Of a stretch of DNA of 5,350 bases, positions 1 to 5,350 are shown in pieces. The stretch's first letter is position 1; every line of letters starts with the position of its first letter. The notes beneath the pieces are model-generated. The model ran no database searches. It saw only the letters and a list, made by a program, of their open reading frames with translations, and was not told where the DNA came from. A program made the position numbers and the translations under genes. The stretch is from Spirochaetales bacterium (GTDB lineage Bacteria; Spirochaetota; Spirochaetia; B11-G9), in assembly GCA_027077185.1 (NCBI GenBank), contig JALTGJ010000031.1, positions 1 through 5,350 of the forward strand, given 5' to 3'.

Positions 1-1
1 G

Positions 2-247
2 TTTGCAAAGGCCGGTTTCAGCTTAAATGATGAATTGGAAGTAGTAGTAACTCATAAAGGGGAACAACGTTATAGAGGCATTATTCCTTATGTCCGTTCC
101 TTTGGCTCTGTTGGAATGGGAGAACCTCTGTTATATGTAAATTCATTATTAAATGTAGCAGTCGGCCTACACCAGCGTAATTTTGCAGAAACTTACAGTA
201 TAGGCATTGGTCCTGAATGGGAAATTAATTTTAAAAAATTTAGATAA
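2..247 (+). CDS. SAM hydrolase (DUF62 / SAM hydroxide adenosyltransferase), C-terminal part, 5' end outside window
   Basis: The frame is open from the left edge to a TAA stop at 245-247, giving about 81 residues of a C-terminal domain. The in-frame TTG at 35 is not taken as a start because coding continues upstream of it. The visible part reads as the C-terminal beta-barrel domain of the SAM hydrolase / SAM-dependent halogenase family: a beta-rich stretch, then YVRSFGSVGMGEPLLYVNS, then LLNVAVGLHQRNFAETYSIGIGPEWEI. This corresponds to the family's R-[ST]-[FY]-x-x-V-x-x-GE-x-x-x-x-x-NS block, then the IAVxxxNA-like segment and a final GDxV-like strand. Known members cleave S-adenosylmethionine to adenosine and methionine using water, or halide in the rare halogenases. 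The N-terminal catalytic domain is off the window, so hydrolase is assumed as the common activity. I see no strong terminator after the stop. Confidence 0.72.
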   Translation, partial: FAKAGFSLNDELEVVVTHKGEQRYRGIIPYVRSFGSVGMGEPLLYVNSLLNVAVGLHQRNFAETYSIGIGPEWEINFKKFR

Positions 248-268
248 ATGAGTTTTAAATGTAAAAAT

Positions 269-300
269 ACTTAACAATCCAAAATATAATATTGGTAAGT
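269..300. repeat. Imperfect inverted repeat downstream of the SAM hydrolase gene
   Basis: ACTTAACAAT (269-278) pairs with ATTGGTAAGT (291-300) at nine of ten positions, with one A-G mismatch and a 12-base loop. A second, nested near-palindrome, CCAA...TTGG, lies at 279-295. The stem is AT-rich and is followed by TTTAAAACAT rather than a U-run, so it is a poor intrinsic terminator. It could be a weak terminator, an RNA 3'-end stabiliser, a protein-binding site, or chance in AT-rich DNA. Confidence 0.25.
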
Positions 301-338
301 TTAAAACATAGAATAATCTTATTAGCATTTTTTTCAGC

Positions 339-366
339 TTGACTTACAAATCCGGGGCATTATAAT
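339..366 (+). promoter_or_regulatory. Sigma-70-type promoter for the histidine kinase gene
   Basis: TTGACT at 339-344 (five of six matches to the -35 consensus) is followed after 16 bases by TATAAT at 361-366, a perfect -10. Transcription would start near 372-375, leaving only about 10 nt of leader before the ATG at 384. It is the best promoter-like pair in the window and suggests the kinase gene is expressed independently of the SAM hydrolase gene. Confidence 0.6.
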
Positions 367-374
367 TATTGTAT

Positions 375-379
375 GGGGG
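375..379 (+). promoter_or_regulatory. Ribosome binding site supporting the ATG start at 384
   Basis: GGGGG lies four bases before ATG 384. It is a modest Shine-Dalgarno match with short spacing. It still favours ATG 384 over the in-frame TTG at 369, which directly abuts the -10 box and would lie upstream of the predicted transcription start. Confidence 0.5.
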
Positions 380-383
380 CATA

Positions 384-2615
384 ATGGTATCAACTCAAAA
401 ATCAATACTCCTGGTAGAAGATGATGCAATAATCGCACTAAACCAAAAACAACAACTTGAACATATTGGATATATAATATTTCATTCTTTTAAAGGTGAA
501 GACGCTGTAGAATTAATTGAAAAAAATAAAATAAATATCGATTTAATTCTAATGGATATTGATCTTGGTAAAGGAATTGACGGGACTTCTGCAGCTAAGC
601 AAATTCTTAAAATCAAAGAGCTTCCAATATTATTCCTTTCCTCCCATATAGAAAAAGAAATGGTTAATAAAACCGAATCAATTACTTCTTATGGATATGT
701 AGTAAAAAATTCAGGTATTACTATAATTGATGCATCAATAAAAATGGCATTTAAGCTTTTTGCAGCTCATAAAGAAATTCTTAAACATAAAAATGCTGCT
801 GAAAAAGCAAATATTGAACTTAATTTAAATAATAGGAATCTTAAAGCTACTAACAAAAATCTAAGAAGACTTGACCGTGCTATAGAAACCACAAAGGATA
901 CTATTTTTATTACTGATACCAAAGGCACTATTACCTATATTAATTCCCAATTTACTAAAACCTATGGATATACTAAAGAAGAGGTTATTGGAAAGCTAAA
1001 TCCAAGAATTCTCACTCCAGGAGGATATACCGATAAAGAAAATAAAGATTTTTGGATAATGGTTAAAGCAAAGCACCATTTCCAATGTCAGTATCAAAAT
1101 ATAACTAAGTTTGGAAAACTTCTTGATATAGAATCAACTATTGATCCCATATTTGATGAAACTGGAGAATTAGTTGAATTTGTTCAAATACACAGGGATA
1201 TAACTTCAAATAAAAAAATTGAAAAGGACTACAAAAAACTATCAAACAGTACAAACACTTTGGAAAATATTCTGAACAGCTTCGAAGAAGCTATTTGGTC
1301 TGTTGACAGAAAGTTTAATTTTACTTTTATTAATTCGTATTTTGCAGGAGACTTTAAAAAAGGCTTGAATAGAGAAATAAAGCCGGGAATGCATGCTTTT
1401 CACAATATTCCTCCTAAGTACCAGAAAATATGGAAGCCAAAATATGAGGAAGCCCTTAAAGGAAATAGAATTAGCTTTGAATTTGATGAAGATGAAAAAA
1501 GAGGGAAAAAATATTTTAGAGTAAATCTAAATCCAATACATAAAAATGGCAAAATAACAGGTGTTTCTGCCATATCTGTTGACATTACCAGTCAAAAACT
1601 TGAAAAACTTAAAGCCATTAAAGAATTAAAGCGATCCCAGCAGTATCTGAATATTGCAGAGGTTATGTTTGTGGCTATTAATAAAGAAGGGATTATAACC
1701 CTGGTTAATAAAAAAATGTGTGAAATTAGCGGCTATACTGAGAATGAATTATTAGGTAGTAACTGGTTTACAAAAATGATACCGAAGCGACTGCAGGCAG
1801 AAATTATTCCAATATCAAAAAAATTACTCAATAGTGAAATTGAACCCGTAAAATATTACCAAAATCCCATACTGACAAATAAGGGGAAAGAAGTAATTGT
1901 AGACTGGCATAATACAATTCTTAAAGATAATTCTGGAAATATTACAGGACATTTAAGTTCAGGAATAGATGTTACCGATAAAATACTTGCAGAAAATCAA
2001 ATTACTAAATTACTTGCAGAAAAAGATCTAATACTTAAGGAAGTCCATCACAGAATAAAAAATAATATGACGACCCTGATAAGTCTTATTGCCCTTCAGT
2101 CAAATTCTGTTACAAACAAAGATACCGAAAATGCTTTAATGGAAATTGAAAATAGAATACGAACTATGATGGTTCTTTATGAAACACTTTTCCAGTCTAA
2201 AACATATGATTCCACCTCTACAGGAATATATTTTTCTGCATTAGCTGATAATATAATACAAACTTTTCCTTATTATAAAAAAGTGAATGTAAAAAAATCT
2301 ATTTCAAATTTTCAGATAGATGCAAAGAAAATTTTTCATATTGGAATTATTATAAATGAACTAATAACCAATGCAATGAAATACGCTTTCACAGAAAAAG
2401 AAAGCGGTATATTGTCAATATCTATAAGTAAAACAGAAAATACCATAGATCTAATAGTTGAAGATAATGGAATGGGTATTCCTGAGAGTATAGATATTAA
2501 TAAAAACCCAGGATTCGGTATGAGACTCATTAAAATGCTGACCGAACAAATGGAAGGCAGTATTAAAATTGAAAATAAAACAGGTACAAAGATAACTATA
2601 AAAGTAAAAAACTGA
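384..2615 (+). CDS. Cytosolic sensor histidine kinase, REC-PAS-PAS-PAS-HisKA_2-HATPase
   Basis: This is a 743-residue two-component kinase with no signal peptide or membrane segment. Residues about 6-125 form a receiver domain with the acidic pair D13/D14, phosphoacceptor D58 (LILMDID), switch residue S86 and K108; K108 is followed by N instead of the usual P. A charged, probably coiled-coil linker (about 128-163) leads to three PAS domains at roughly 164-275, 292-404 and 417-532, each ending in a DIT/DVT-type motif. The H-box HHRIKNN (555-561) is of the HisKA_2 type; H556, just before R, is the likely phosphorylated histidine. The ATPase domain shows the N-box NELITNAMKYAF (658-669), G1 EDNGMGIP (693-700), G2 GFGMRLI (710-716) and a C-terminal GT pair. 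The gene ends in tandem TGA-TAA stops. With a receiver at the front it probably takes phosphate from another kinase, or is modulated by D58, and passes it to an unseen regulator. No output gene adjoins it. Ligands of the PAS domains cannot be read from the sequence. Confidence 0.93.
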   Translation: MVSTQKSILLVEDDAIIALNQKQQLEHIGYIIFHSFKGEDAVELIEKNKINIDLILMDIDLGKGIDGTSAAKQILKIKELPILFLSSHIEKEMVNKTESITSYGYVVKNSGITIIDASIKMAFKLFAAHKEILKHKNAAEKANIELNLNNRNLKATNKNLRRLDRAIETTKDTIFITDTKGTITYINSQFTKTYGYTKEEVIGKLNPRILTPGGYTDKENKDFWIMVKAKHHFQCQYQNITKFGKLLDIESTIDPIFDETGELVEFVQIHRDITSNKKIEKDYKKLSNSTNTLENILNSFEEAIWSVDRKFNFTFINSYFAGDFKKGLNREIKPGMHAFHNIPPKYQKIWKPKYEEALKGNRISFEFDEDEKRGKKYFRVNLNPIHKNGKITGVSAISVDITSQKLEKLKAIKELKRSQQYLNIAEVMFVAINKEGIITLVNKKMCEISGYTENELLGSNWFTKMIPKRLQAEIIPISKKLLNSEIEPVKYYQNPILTNKGKEVIVDWHNTILKDNSGNITGHLSSGIDVTDKILAENQITKLLAEKDLILKEVHHRIKNNMTTLISLIALQSNSVTNKDTENALMEIENRIRTMMVLYETLFQSKTYDSTSTGIYFSALADNIIQTFPYYKKVNVKKSISNFQIDAKKIFHIGIIINELITNAMKYAFTEKESGILSISISKTENTIDLIVEDNGMGIPESIDINKNPGFGMRLIKMLTEQMEGSIKIENKTGTKITIKVKN

Positions 2616-2660
2616 TAATTTATATCTTAGTCTATACGGATACTATTATAAAATAGCTTT

Positions 2661-4112
2661 TCAATCAAAGCGCACTTGCCCACCCCATTTTGCTGTAAGA
2701 AGGCTAACCAAGGGATTAACAGTTAAAGAAACAATCATACCAATTGTTCCTGCTTCAGGTGACGAAAACCCATAGGTATACATGCCGAGAGTTACTCCAA
2801 GTCCTGTAACAGCAGAAGCCCAGGCACCAAACTTATTTGTAAAACCGGTAAAAAGCCCCCAGACAAAGGGACCCAGAAAAGCTGCTCCAATAGCTCCCCA
2901 TGAGACTCCAAGTATAGAAACAATAGTTGATGGTTTTATTAGTGCAATAATTACAGATAATATAATAAAAAACACACTTCCGAATCTCATAAGTATAGTT
3001 AAACCTCTGTCACTTACATTTTTATTTATAAAACCTGCATAAATATCCTTTGTAAGGGAAGAACTTGAAATTAGAACAAGAGAAGCCAGGGTTGACATTG
3101 AAGCAGATAAAATAAGAATTAGAATTATTACAAACAAATAATCAGGTACAACTATCCCCATTAAAGCAGGCATTAATGCGTCTACGTTAAATCCGCCTCC
3201 GGCAAAAACAGAAGGGGCAGATTCAGGGTTAATATAATATCTGGTTGTTGATCCCACAAAATAGGCTATTCCGCCTATTAATAAAGCAAAAGCAGTAGAT
3301 GCAGCCATTCCTGTCTTAATTGATTTTCTATCTTTAATTGCATAGAATTTCTGAACAAGCTGGGGCATGGCAAAGGGAGCTACACTGGTAAGAAAAGCAA
3401 GAGAAAAAAGAGGCCATAAGCCGGGAGGGCCAACAATAGAAGTAAGTTTTGGATTAATTTGGGAAAGACTCTCTGTAATATTTCTAATACCCCCTGCTCC
3501 GGTCAAAGTAAAAACCAACAGCATTATTACCCCGATAGTCATTACCATTCCAAAGAAGGTGTCAAGAACCGCCATAGATTTATATCCGCCCATTACCAGG
3601 TATACAGCTGTAAAAATTCCCATAAAAATAACTGCCTGCCAGTATTCAATACCATTAAATGATGATTTAAAAAGATAGGACAAGCCTATAAATACAGCTC
3701 CCGAATAGGGTATTAGAAAAACAAAAATTACGGCAGAAGCAAACAATTTCAGTCCCTTGCTGTTATACCTGACAGTCAGATATTCACTCATGGAGCTAAC
3801 ATTAAGTTCTGTGGAAACTTTCTTTATTCTCCAGGCAAGAAGCCACCAGACACCAAGAACACCTATAAAGGCATTACAAATTCCAATCCATACACCGGAG
3901 TAACCAAAGCCCCATCCAACTTTCCCTGCAAACCCTATAAAAACTACGGCCGAAAAATAAGCTGTTCCATAGGAAAAGGCAGTCATCCAGGGTCCTATTT
4001 TACCCCCCCCAAGTAAAAAATCAGAGAAACTTTTTGTCTTTTTCATTCCCCTTATTCCAAAAAATATAATAGTTAGGGCATAGAGTACAAGCACAATAAT
4101 TCTGACTGTCAT
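2661..4112 (-). CDS. Sodium:solute symporter (SSS family), substrate unknown
   Basis: This 483-residue integral membrane protein has about 13 hydrophobic segments, from residues 3-21 to about 455-474, the usual size and topology of SSS transporters with the LeuT fold. Family marks are YLVMGGYKSMAVLDTFFG (171-188), matching the SSS signature, and SASMSTLASLVLISSSSLTKDIY (336-358). In the second of these, A337, S340 and T341 correspond to the Na2 sodium-site residues of E. coli PutP and even share their numbering. The PutP sodium-binding Asp55 aligns with Y52 (YGTAYFSAVVFIG), while S54 aligns with PutP Ser57, so it is not a proline carrier of the PutP type. The ATG at 4112 (minus strand) has an AGAGG ribosome site six bases upstream. 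The gene converges on the kinase gene, 45 bp away, and is divergent from the thioesterase gene. Codons 35-37 are a G8 run. Import of an organic solute driven by Na+ is inferred from the family; the solute cannot be named. Confidence 0.92.
   Translation of the reverse strand: MTVRIIVLVLYALTIIFFGIRGMKKTKSFSDFLLGGGKIGPWMTAFSYGTAYFSAVVFIGFAGKVGWGFGYSGVWIGICNAFIGVLGVWWLLAWRIKKVSTELNVSSMSEYLTVRYNSKGLKLFASAVIFVFLIPYSGAVFIGLSYLFKSSFNGIEYWQAVIFMGIFTAVYLVMGGYKSMAVLDTFFGMVMTIGVIMLLVFTLTGAGGIRNITESLSQINPKLTSIVGPPGLWPLFSLAFLTSVAPFAMPQLVQKFYAIKDRKSIKTGMAASTAFALLIGGIAYFVGSTTRYYINPESAPSVFAGGGFNVDALMPALMGIVVPDYLFVIILILILSASMSTLASLVLISSSSLTKDIYAGFINKNVSDRGLTILMRFGSVFFIILSVIIALIKPSTIVSILGVSWGAIGAAFLGPFVWGLFTGFTNKFGAWASAVTGLGVTLGMYTYGFSSPEAGTIGMIVSLTVNPLVSLLTAKWGGQVRFD
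4003..4010 (-). repeat. G8 homopolymer in symporter codons 35-37
   Basis: Eight consecutive C on the plus strand read as GGG GGG GGT (G35-G36-G37) in the symporter. It is the longest G/C homopolymer I see in this AT-rich window. With nine G the next triplet becomes TAA; with seven G the frame reads GTA AAA TAG. Either one-base slip would therefore end translation within about three codons of the tract. Confidence 0.9.
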
Positions 4113-4118
4113 TTAAAA

Positions 4119-4123
4119 CCTCT
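4119..4123 (-). promoter_or_regulatory. Ribosome binding site of the symporter gene
   Basis: The minus strand reads AGAGG, then six bases, then ATG at 4112. The spacing and match are good and fix the start of the 483-residue product. Confidence 0.75.
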
Positions 4124-4188
4124 GATGATTAAAATTTATACCTTTATCATAGACATTATACTCAACTTATGTAAAGGTCTATTATGCT

Positions 4189-4193
4189 GGAGG
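4189..4193 (+). promoter_or_regulatory. Strong ribosome binding site deciding the thioesterase start
   Basis: GGAGG lies six bases before ATG 4200. It is the strongest Shine-Dalgarno in the window and shows that the in-frame ATG at 4125, which would add 25 hydrophobic, unconserved residues, is not the start. Confidence 0.85.
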
Positions 4194-4199
4194 GAAAAA

Positions 4200-4658
4200 A
4201 TGATTCACAAAAAATTAATGGAATATTTTATTAAACTTGCCAGGGAGCACTACCCTGAGGGCTTTAACAGCGTAACTGTTCCCCCTCCTGTTTTTACTGC
4301 AATGGGTGCAGAATTTCTAAATATTGATACCGAAAATGCAACAATGACAGTCAAGTTCCCTGTTCCCGAAAATACACTTAATCCATTTGGAAGTATGCAG
4401 GGTGGAATGATTGCAGCAGCAGTGGATAATACAGTAGGACCATTAAGCATGATTACTGGTCCAGTTAACTTTACCAGAGACATGACTCTAAAATACAAAA
4501 AACCTGTAAAAGGTGACTTTGATTTTATAACTGTAAAAGCAAAATTTACTGAAAAAAAAGGAAGACGTCTCTTTTTTTCTGCAGAAGTTTTTAGTCCCCT
4601 GGGAGAACTTCTGGTAAGTGCAAAACTTATGAACTGGATAATTGGTGAACAAATTTAA
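4200..4658 (+). CDS. PaaI-like hotdog-fold thioesterase
   Basis: The 152-residue product has the usual length of a single hotdog domain. An N-terminal helix (about 1-20) is followed by the first strands (AEFLNIDTENATMTVKF, 37-53). Next comes the central motif NPFGSMQGGMIAAAVDNTVG (61-80), which lies at the start of the hotdog helix, and then the sheet with VNFTRDMTLKYKKPVKGD (89-106). This matches PaaI-type acyl-CoA thioesterases (NPxGxxHGGxxxxxxD). D76 corresponds to the conserved catalytic acid; the usual His of HGG is Gln here (Q67). Known relatives hydrolyse acyl-CoA thioesters in the cytosol as tetramers; the acyl group here is unknown. It is divergent from the symporter gene and 48 bp upstream of the Cache sensor gene on the same strand. 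An A8 run in codons 118-120 (EKK) and a T7 run at 4572-4578 are in keeping with AT-rich DNA. Confidence 0.82.
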   Translation: MIHKKLMEYFIKLAREHYPEGFNSVTVPPPVFTAMGAEFLNIDTENATMTVKFPVPENTLNPFGSMQGGMIAAAVDNTVGPLSMITGPVNFTRDMTLKYKKPVKGDFDFITVKAKFTEKKGRRLFFSAEVFSPLGELLVSAKLMNWIIGEQI

Positions 4659-4662
4659 ATAT

Positions 4663-4691
4663 TTGACATGGTGGATATATGGGTTTATCCT
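4663..4691 (+). promoter_or_regulatory. Possible promoter for the Cache sensor gene
   Basis: A perfect -35 TTGACA (4663-4668) starts five bases after the thioesterase stop. With a 17-base spacer it is followed by TATCCT (4686-4691), a four-of-six -10. Transcription would start near 4698, inside the ribosome site, so this promoter would give a nearly leaderless message. The gene may instead be read from the thioesterase promoter. Confidence 0.35.
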
Positions 4692-4700
4692 TATTTAAGG
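4673..4700. repeat. Two inverted repeats sharing an arm before the Cache sensor start
   Basis: GGATA (4673-4677) and TATCC (4686-4690) form a perfect 5-bp inverted repeat with an 8-base loop. CCTTATTTAAGG (4689-4700) is a palindrome broken only by its central TT and contains the AAGG ribosome site. The two share CC at 4689-4690, so in RNA the pairings would exclude each other. As DNA either could be an operator over the putative promoter. Confidence 0.4.
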
Positions 4701-4702
4701 GA
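4697..4702 (+). promoter_or_regulatory. Ribosome binding site deciding the Cache sensor start
   Basis: AAGGGA lies four bases before ATG 4707 (six counted from AAGG). An in-frame ATG at 4668 would add 13 residues but has no ribosome site and overlaps the -35-like box, so 4707 is preferred. Confidence 0.65.
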
Positions 4703-4706
4703 AAGT

Positions 4707-5350
4707 ATGAATCACAATATTCGTTTTTATCTTATAACAAGCTTGCTTGGCTTAACTGTTATGGTTGCAGGTATATCTTTATTTTTTGGAACATACCAAA
4801 TCAATAAAGCAGTTATCACTGAAGCTAAAAACAGAATAAATTTTGATCTTAGAACGACTATTGAAATTTATTCCAGTATAGAAAAACAAATTAATTCCAG
4901 TCTCTCCCTGACAGCCCTTGATCAGGGTTGGGTCAATTGCGTTAATGGATATAATCTTGAACATATAAAAACAAGGCTTTCAGATTTATCTACAATTATT
5001 GGATTAGACTTTTCGGGATTTCTAAAAAATGACTATACAACCATCTGCCGCCAATCCGGATATAATATTACTAATCCGGATCCTGTTATTAATCCTGTTG
5101 CAAAAATTGCTTTGGCTAAAAAATCAACTATTTCAGGAACCTTTATACTTACTCAGGAAGAAATAAAATCTGAAGATCCGAAACTAGCACAATTGACTGC
5201 AGTAAGTATAAATAACTATTCCAATAACAATCAAATAAATCGGGATAAAGAAACTTCTTGTTTGACAATTGTAACAGCTGTACCTGTTTATGAACAGAAC
5301 CTCTTGCTTGGCGTAATTTATGGAGGTATTGTTATTAACAACAGTACTTC
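4707..5350 (+). CDS. Membrane-anchored Cache-domain sensor protein, N-terminal part, 3' end outside window
   Basis: The frame is open from ATG 4707 to the right edge, giving 214 complete codons and no stop. Residues 7-28 (FYLITSLLGLTVMVAGISLFFG) are a single hydrophobic helix after a short basic N-terminus, fitting an uncleaved signal anchor. A long helix with heptad-like character follows (about 31-66), then a mixed alpha/beta domain. Typical Cache features are IIGLDFSGFLKND (97-109) and, near the edge, LTIVTAVPVYEQNLLLGVIYGGIVINN (186-212), the PVy...lGviygGilin strand pair that closes many periplasmic Cache sensors. In such proteins a second membrane helix, often a HAMP domain, and a histidine kinase, diguanylate cyclase or chemotaxis output follow. 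That part is missing, so the output class is unknown. The domain would sense a small molecule outside the inner membrane. It is on the same strand as the thioesterase gene and could be cotranscribed with it. A partner role for the cytosolic kinase is conjecture. Confidence 0.78.
   Translation, partial: MNHNIRFYLITSLLGLTVMVAGISLFFGTYQINKAVITEAKNRINFDLRTTIEIYSSIEKQINSSLSLTALDQGWVNCVNGYNLEHIKTRLSDLSTIIGLDFSGFLKNDYTTICRQSGYNITNPDPVINPVAKIALAKKSTISGTFILTQEEIKSEDPKLAQLTAVSINNYSNNNQINRDKETSCLTIVTAVPVYEQNLLLGVIYGGIVINNST

Larger units (their letters stand above)
4113..4199. promoter_or_regulatory. Divergent promoter region between symporter and thioesterase genes
   Basis: The 87-bp gap must carry the control of two genes that point away from each other. 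On the minus strand TATAAT occupies 4155-4160, a perfect -10 that would give the symporter a leader of about 35 nt, but its -35 is poor. On the plus strand TTTATA (4135-4140), 16 bases and TATACT (4157-4162) form a fair promoter giving the thioesterase a leader of about 31 nt. The two -10 boxes overlap, so polymerases would compete. ATAGAC (4149-4154) and GTCTAT (4177-4182) form a perfect 6-bp inverted repeat around this core and could be an operator. AT-rich sequence gives such matches by chance, so the exact boxes are tentative. Confidence 0.4.

Noticed and set aside
312..334. AATAA-TC-TTATT followed by T7 as a terminator for the SAM hydrolase gene
   Set aside because: The stem is only A-T pairs with a two-base loop, and the T run begins several bases later; it would not form a stable intrinsic terminator.
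248..383. Riboswitch or small RNA in the spacer after the SAM hydrolase gene, considered because of the SAM link
   Set aside because: I found no SAM riboswitch core or other paired structure beyond a weak AT-rich inverted repeat, and the promoter for the next gene lies downstream of it.
1400..2530. Minus-strand reading frames of about 60 codons inside the kinase gene
   Set aside because: They lie opposite a well-supported coding frame with clear domains, have no ribosome sites I trust, and do not resemble any protein I know.
2616..2671. Terminator hairpin in the convergent gap (GCTTT at 2656-2660 with AAAGC at 2667-2671)
   Set aside because: The stem is five pairs, overlaps the symporter stop codon and has no U-run on either strand; I see no convincing terminator between the two genes.
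2782..3678. Plus-strand reading frames of 67-103 codons inside the symporter gene
   Set aside because: They are antisense shadows of a strongly conserved membrane protein; their proline- and lysine-rich products look like reverse-strand artefacts.
4552..4559. A8 run in the thioesterase gene as a phase-variable or slippage site
   Set aside because: A-runs of 6-8 are frequent in this AT-rich DNA (A7 also occurs in the kinase gene), and GAA AAA AAA is the ordinary spelling of Glu-Lys-Lys here.
4250..4964. Minus-strand reading frames opposite the thioesterase and Cache sensor genes
   Set aside because: Both overlap better-supported plus-strand genes with good ribosome sites and recognisable domains.

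Overview
The window holds five protein-coding genes, the outer two cut by the window edges, and no RNA genes, insertion sequences or CRISPR. The DNA is AT-rich, roughly one-third G+C by eye, and most so in the kinase gene. The REC segment of the kinase (LSSHIEKE...SYGYVVKNSG) is of a kind I associate with free-living spirochaetes. My best guess for the source is therefore a low-GC member of the Spirochaetota, with modest confidence because there is no phylogenetic marker here.

Layout. (1) Bases 2-247 (+) are the C-terminal end of a SAM hydrolase (DUF62 family) gene that begins outside the window. (2) A 136-bp spacer follows, with a good sigma-70-like promoter pressed against the next start codon. 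(3) Bases 384-2615 (+) encode a 743-residue soluble sensor histidine kinase, REC-PAS-PAS-PAS-HisKA_2-HATPase. (4) After a 45-bp convergent gap comes 2661-4112 (-), a complete 483-residue sodium:solute symporter. (5) An 87-bp divergent intergenic region separates it from 4200-4658 (+), a 152-residue PaaI-like hotdog thioesterase. (6) After 48 bp, 4707 to the right edge (+) is the N-terminal part of a membrane-anchored sensor with a Cache-type extracytoplasmic domain.

How they may work together. Two signalling genes, one cytosolic and one membrane-bound, flank a small-molecule transporter and a thioesterase transcribed divergently from it. The symporter and thioesterase could share control through their common 87-bp region. 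The cytosolic kinase has an N-terminal receiver domain, so it probably sits inside a phosphorelay and receives phosphate from another kinase; the Cache sensor could be that partner, but nothing in the sequence proves it. No gene identifies the transported solute.

The most notable sequence feature is a run of eight G on the coding strand of the symporter at codons 35-37, where gain or loss of a single G puts a stop codon in frame almost at once. This has the form of a possible phase-variation switch. I did not find a clearly new multi-gene system.
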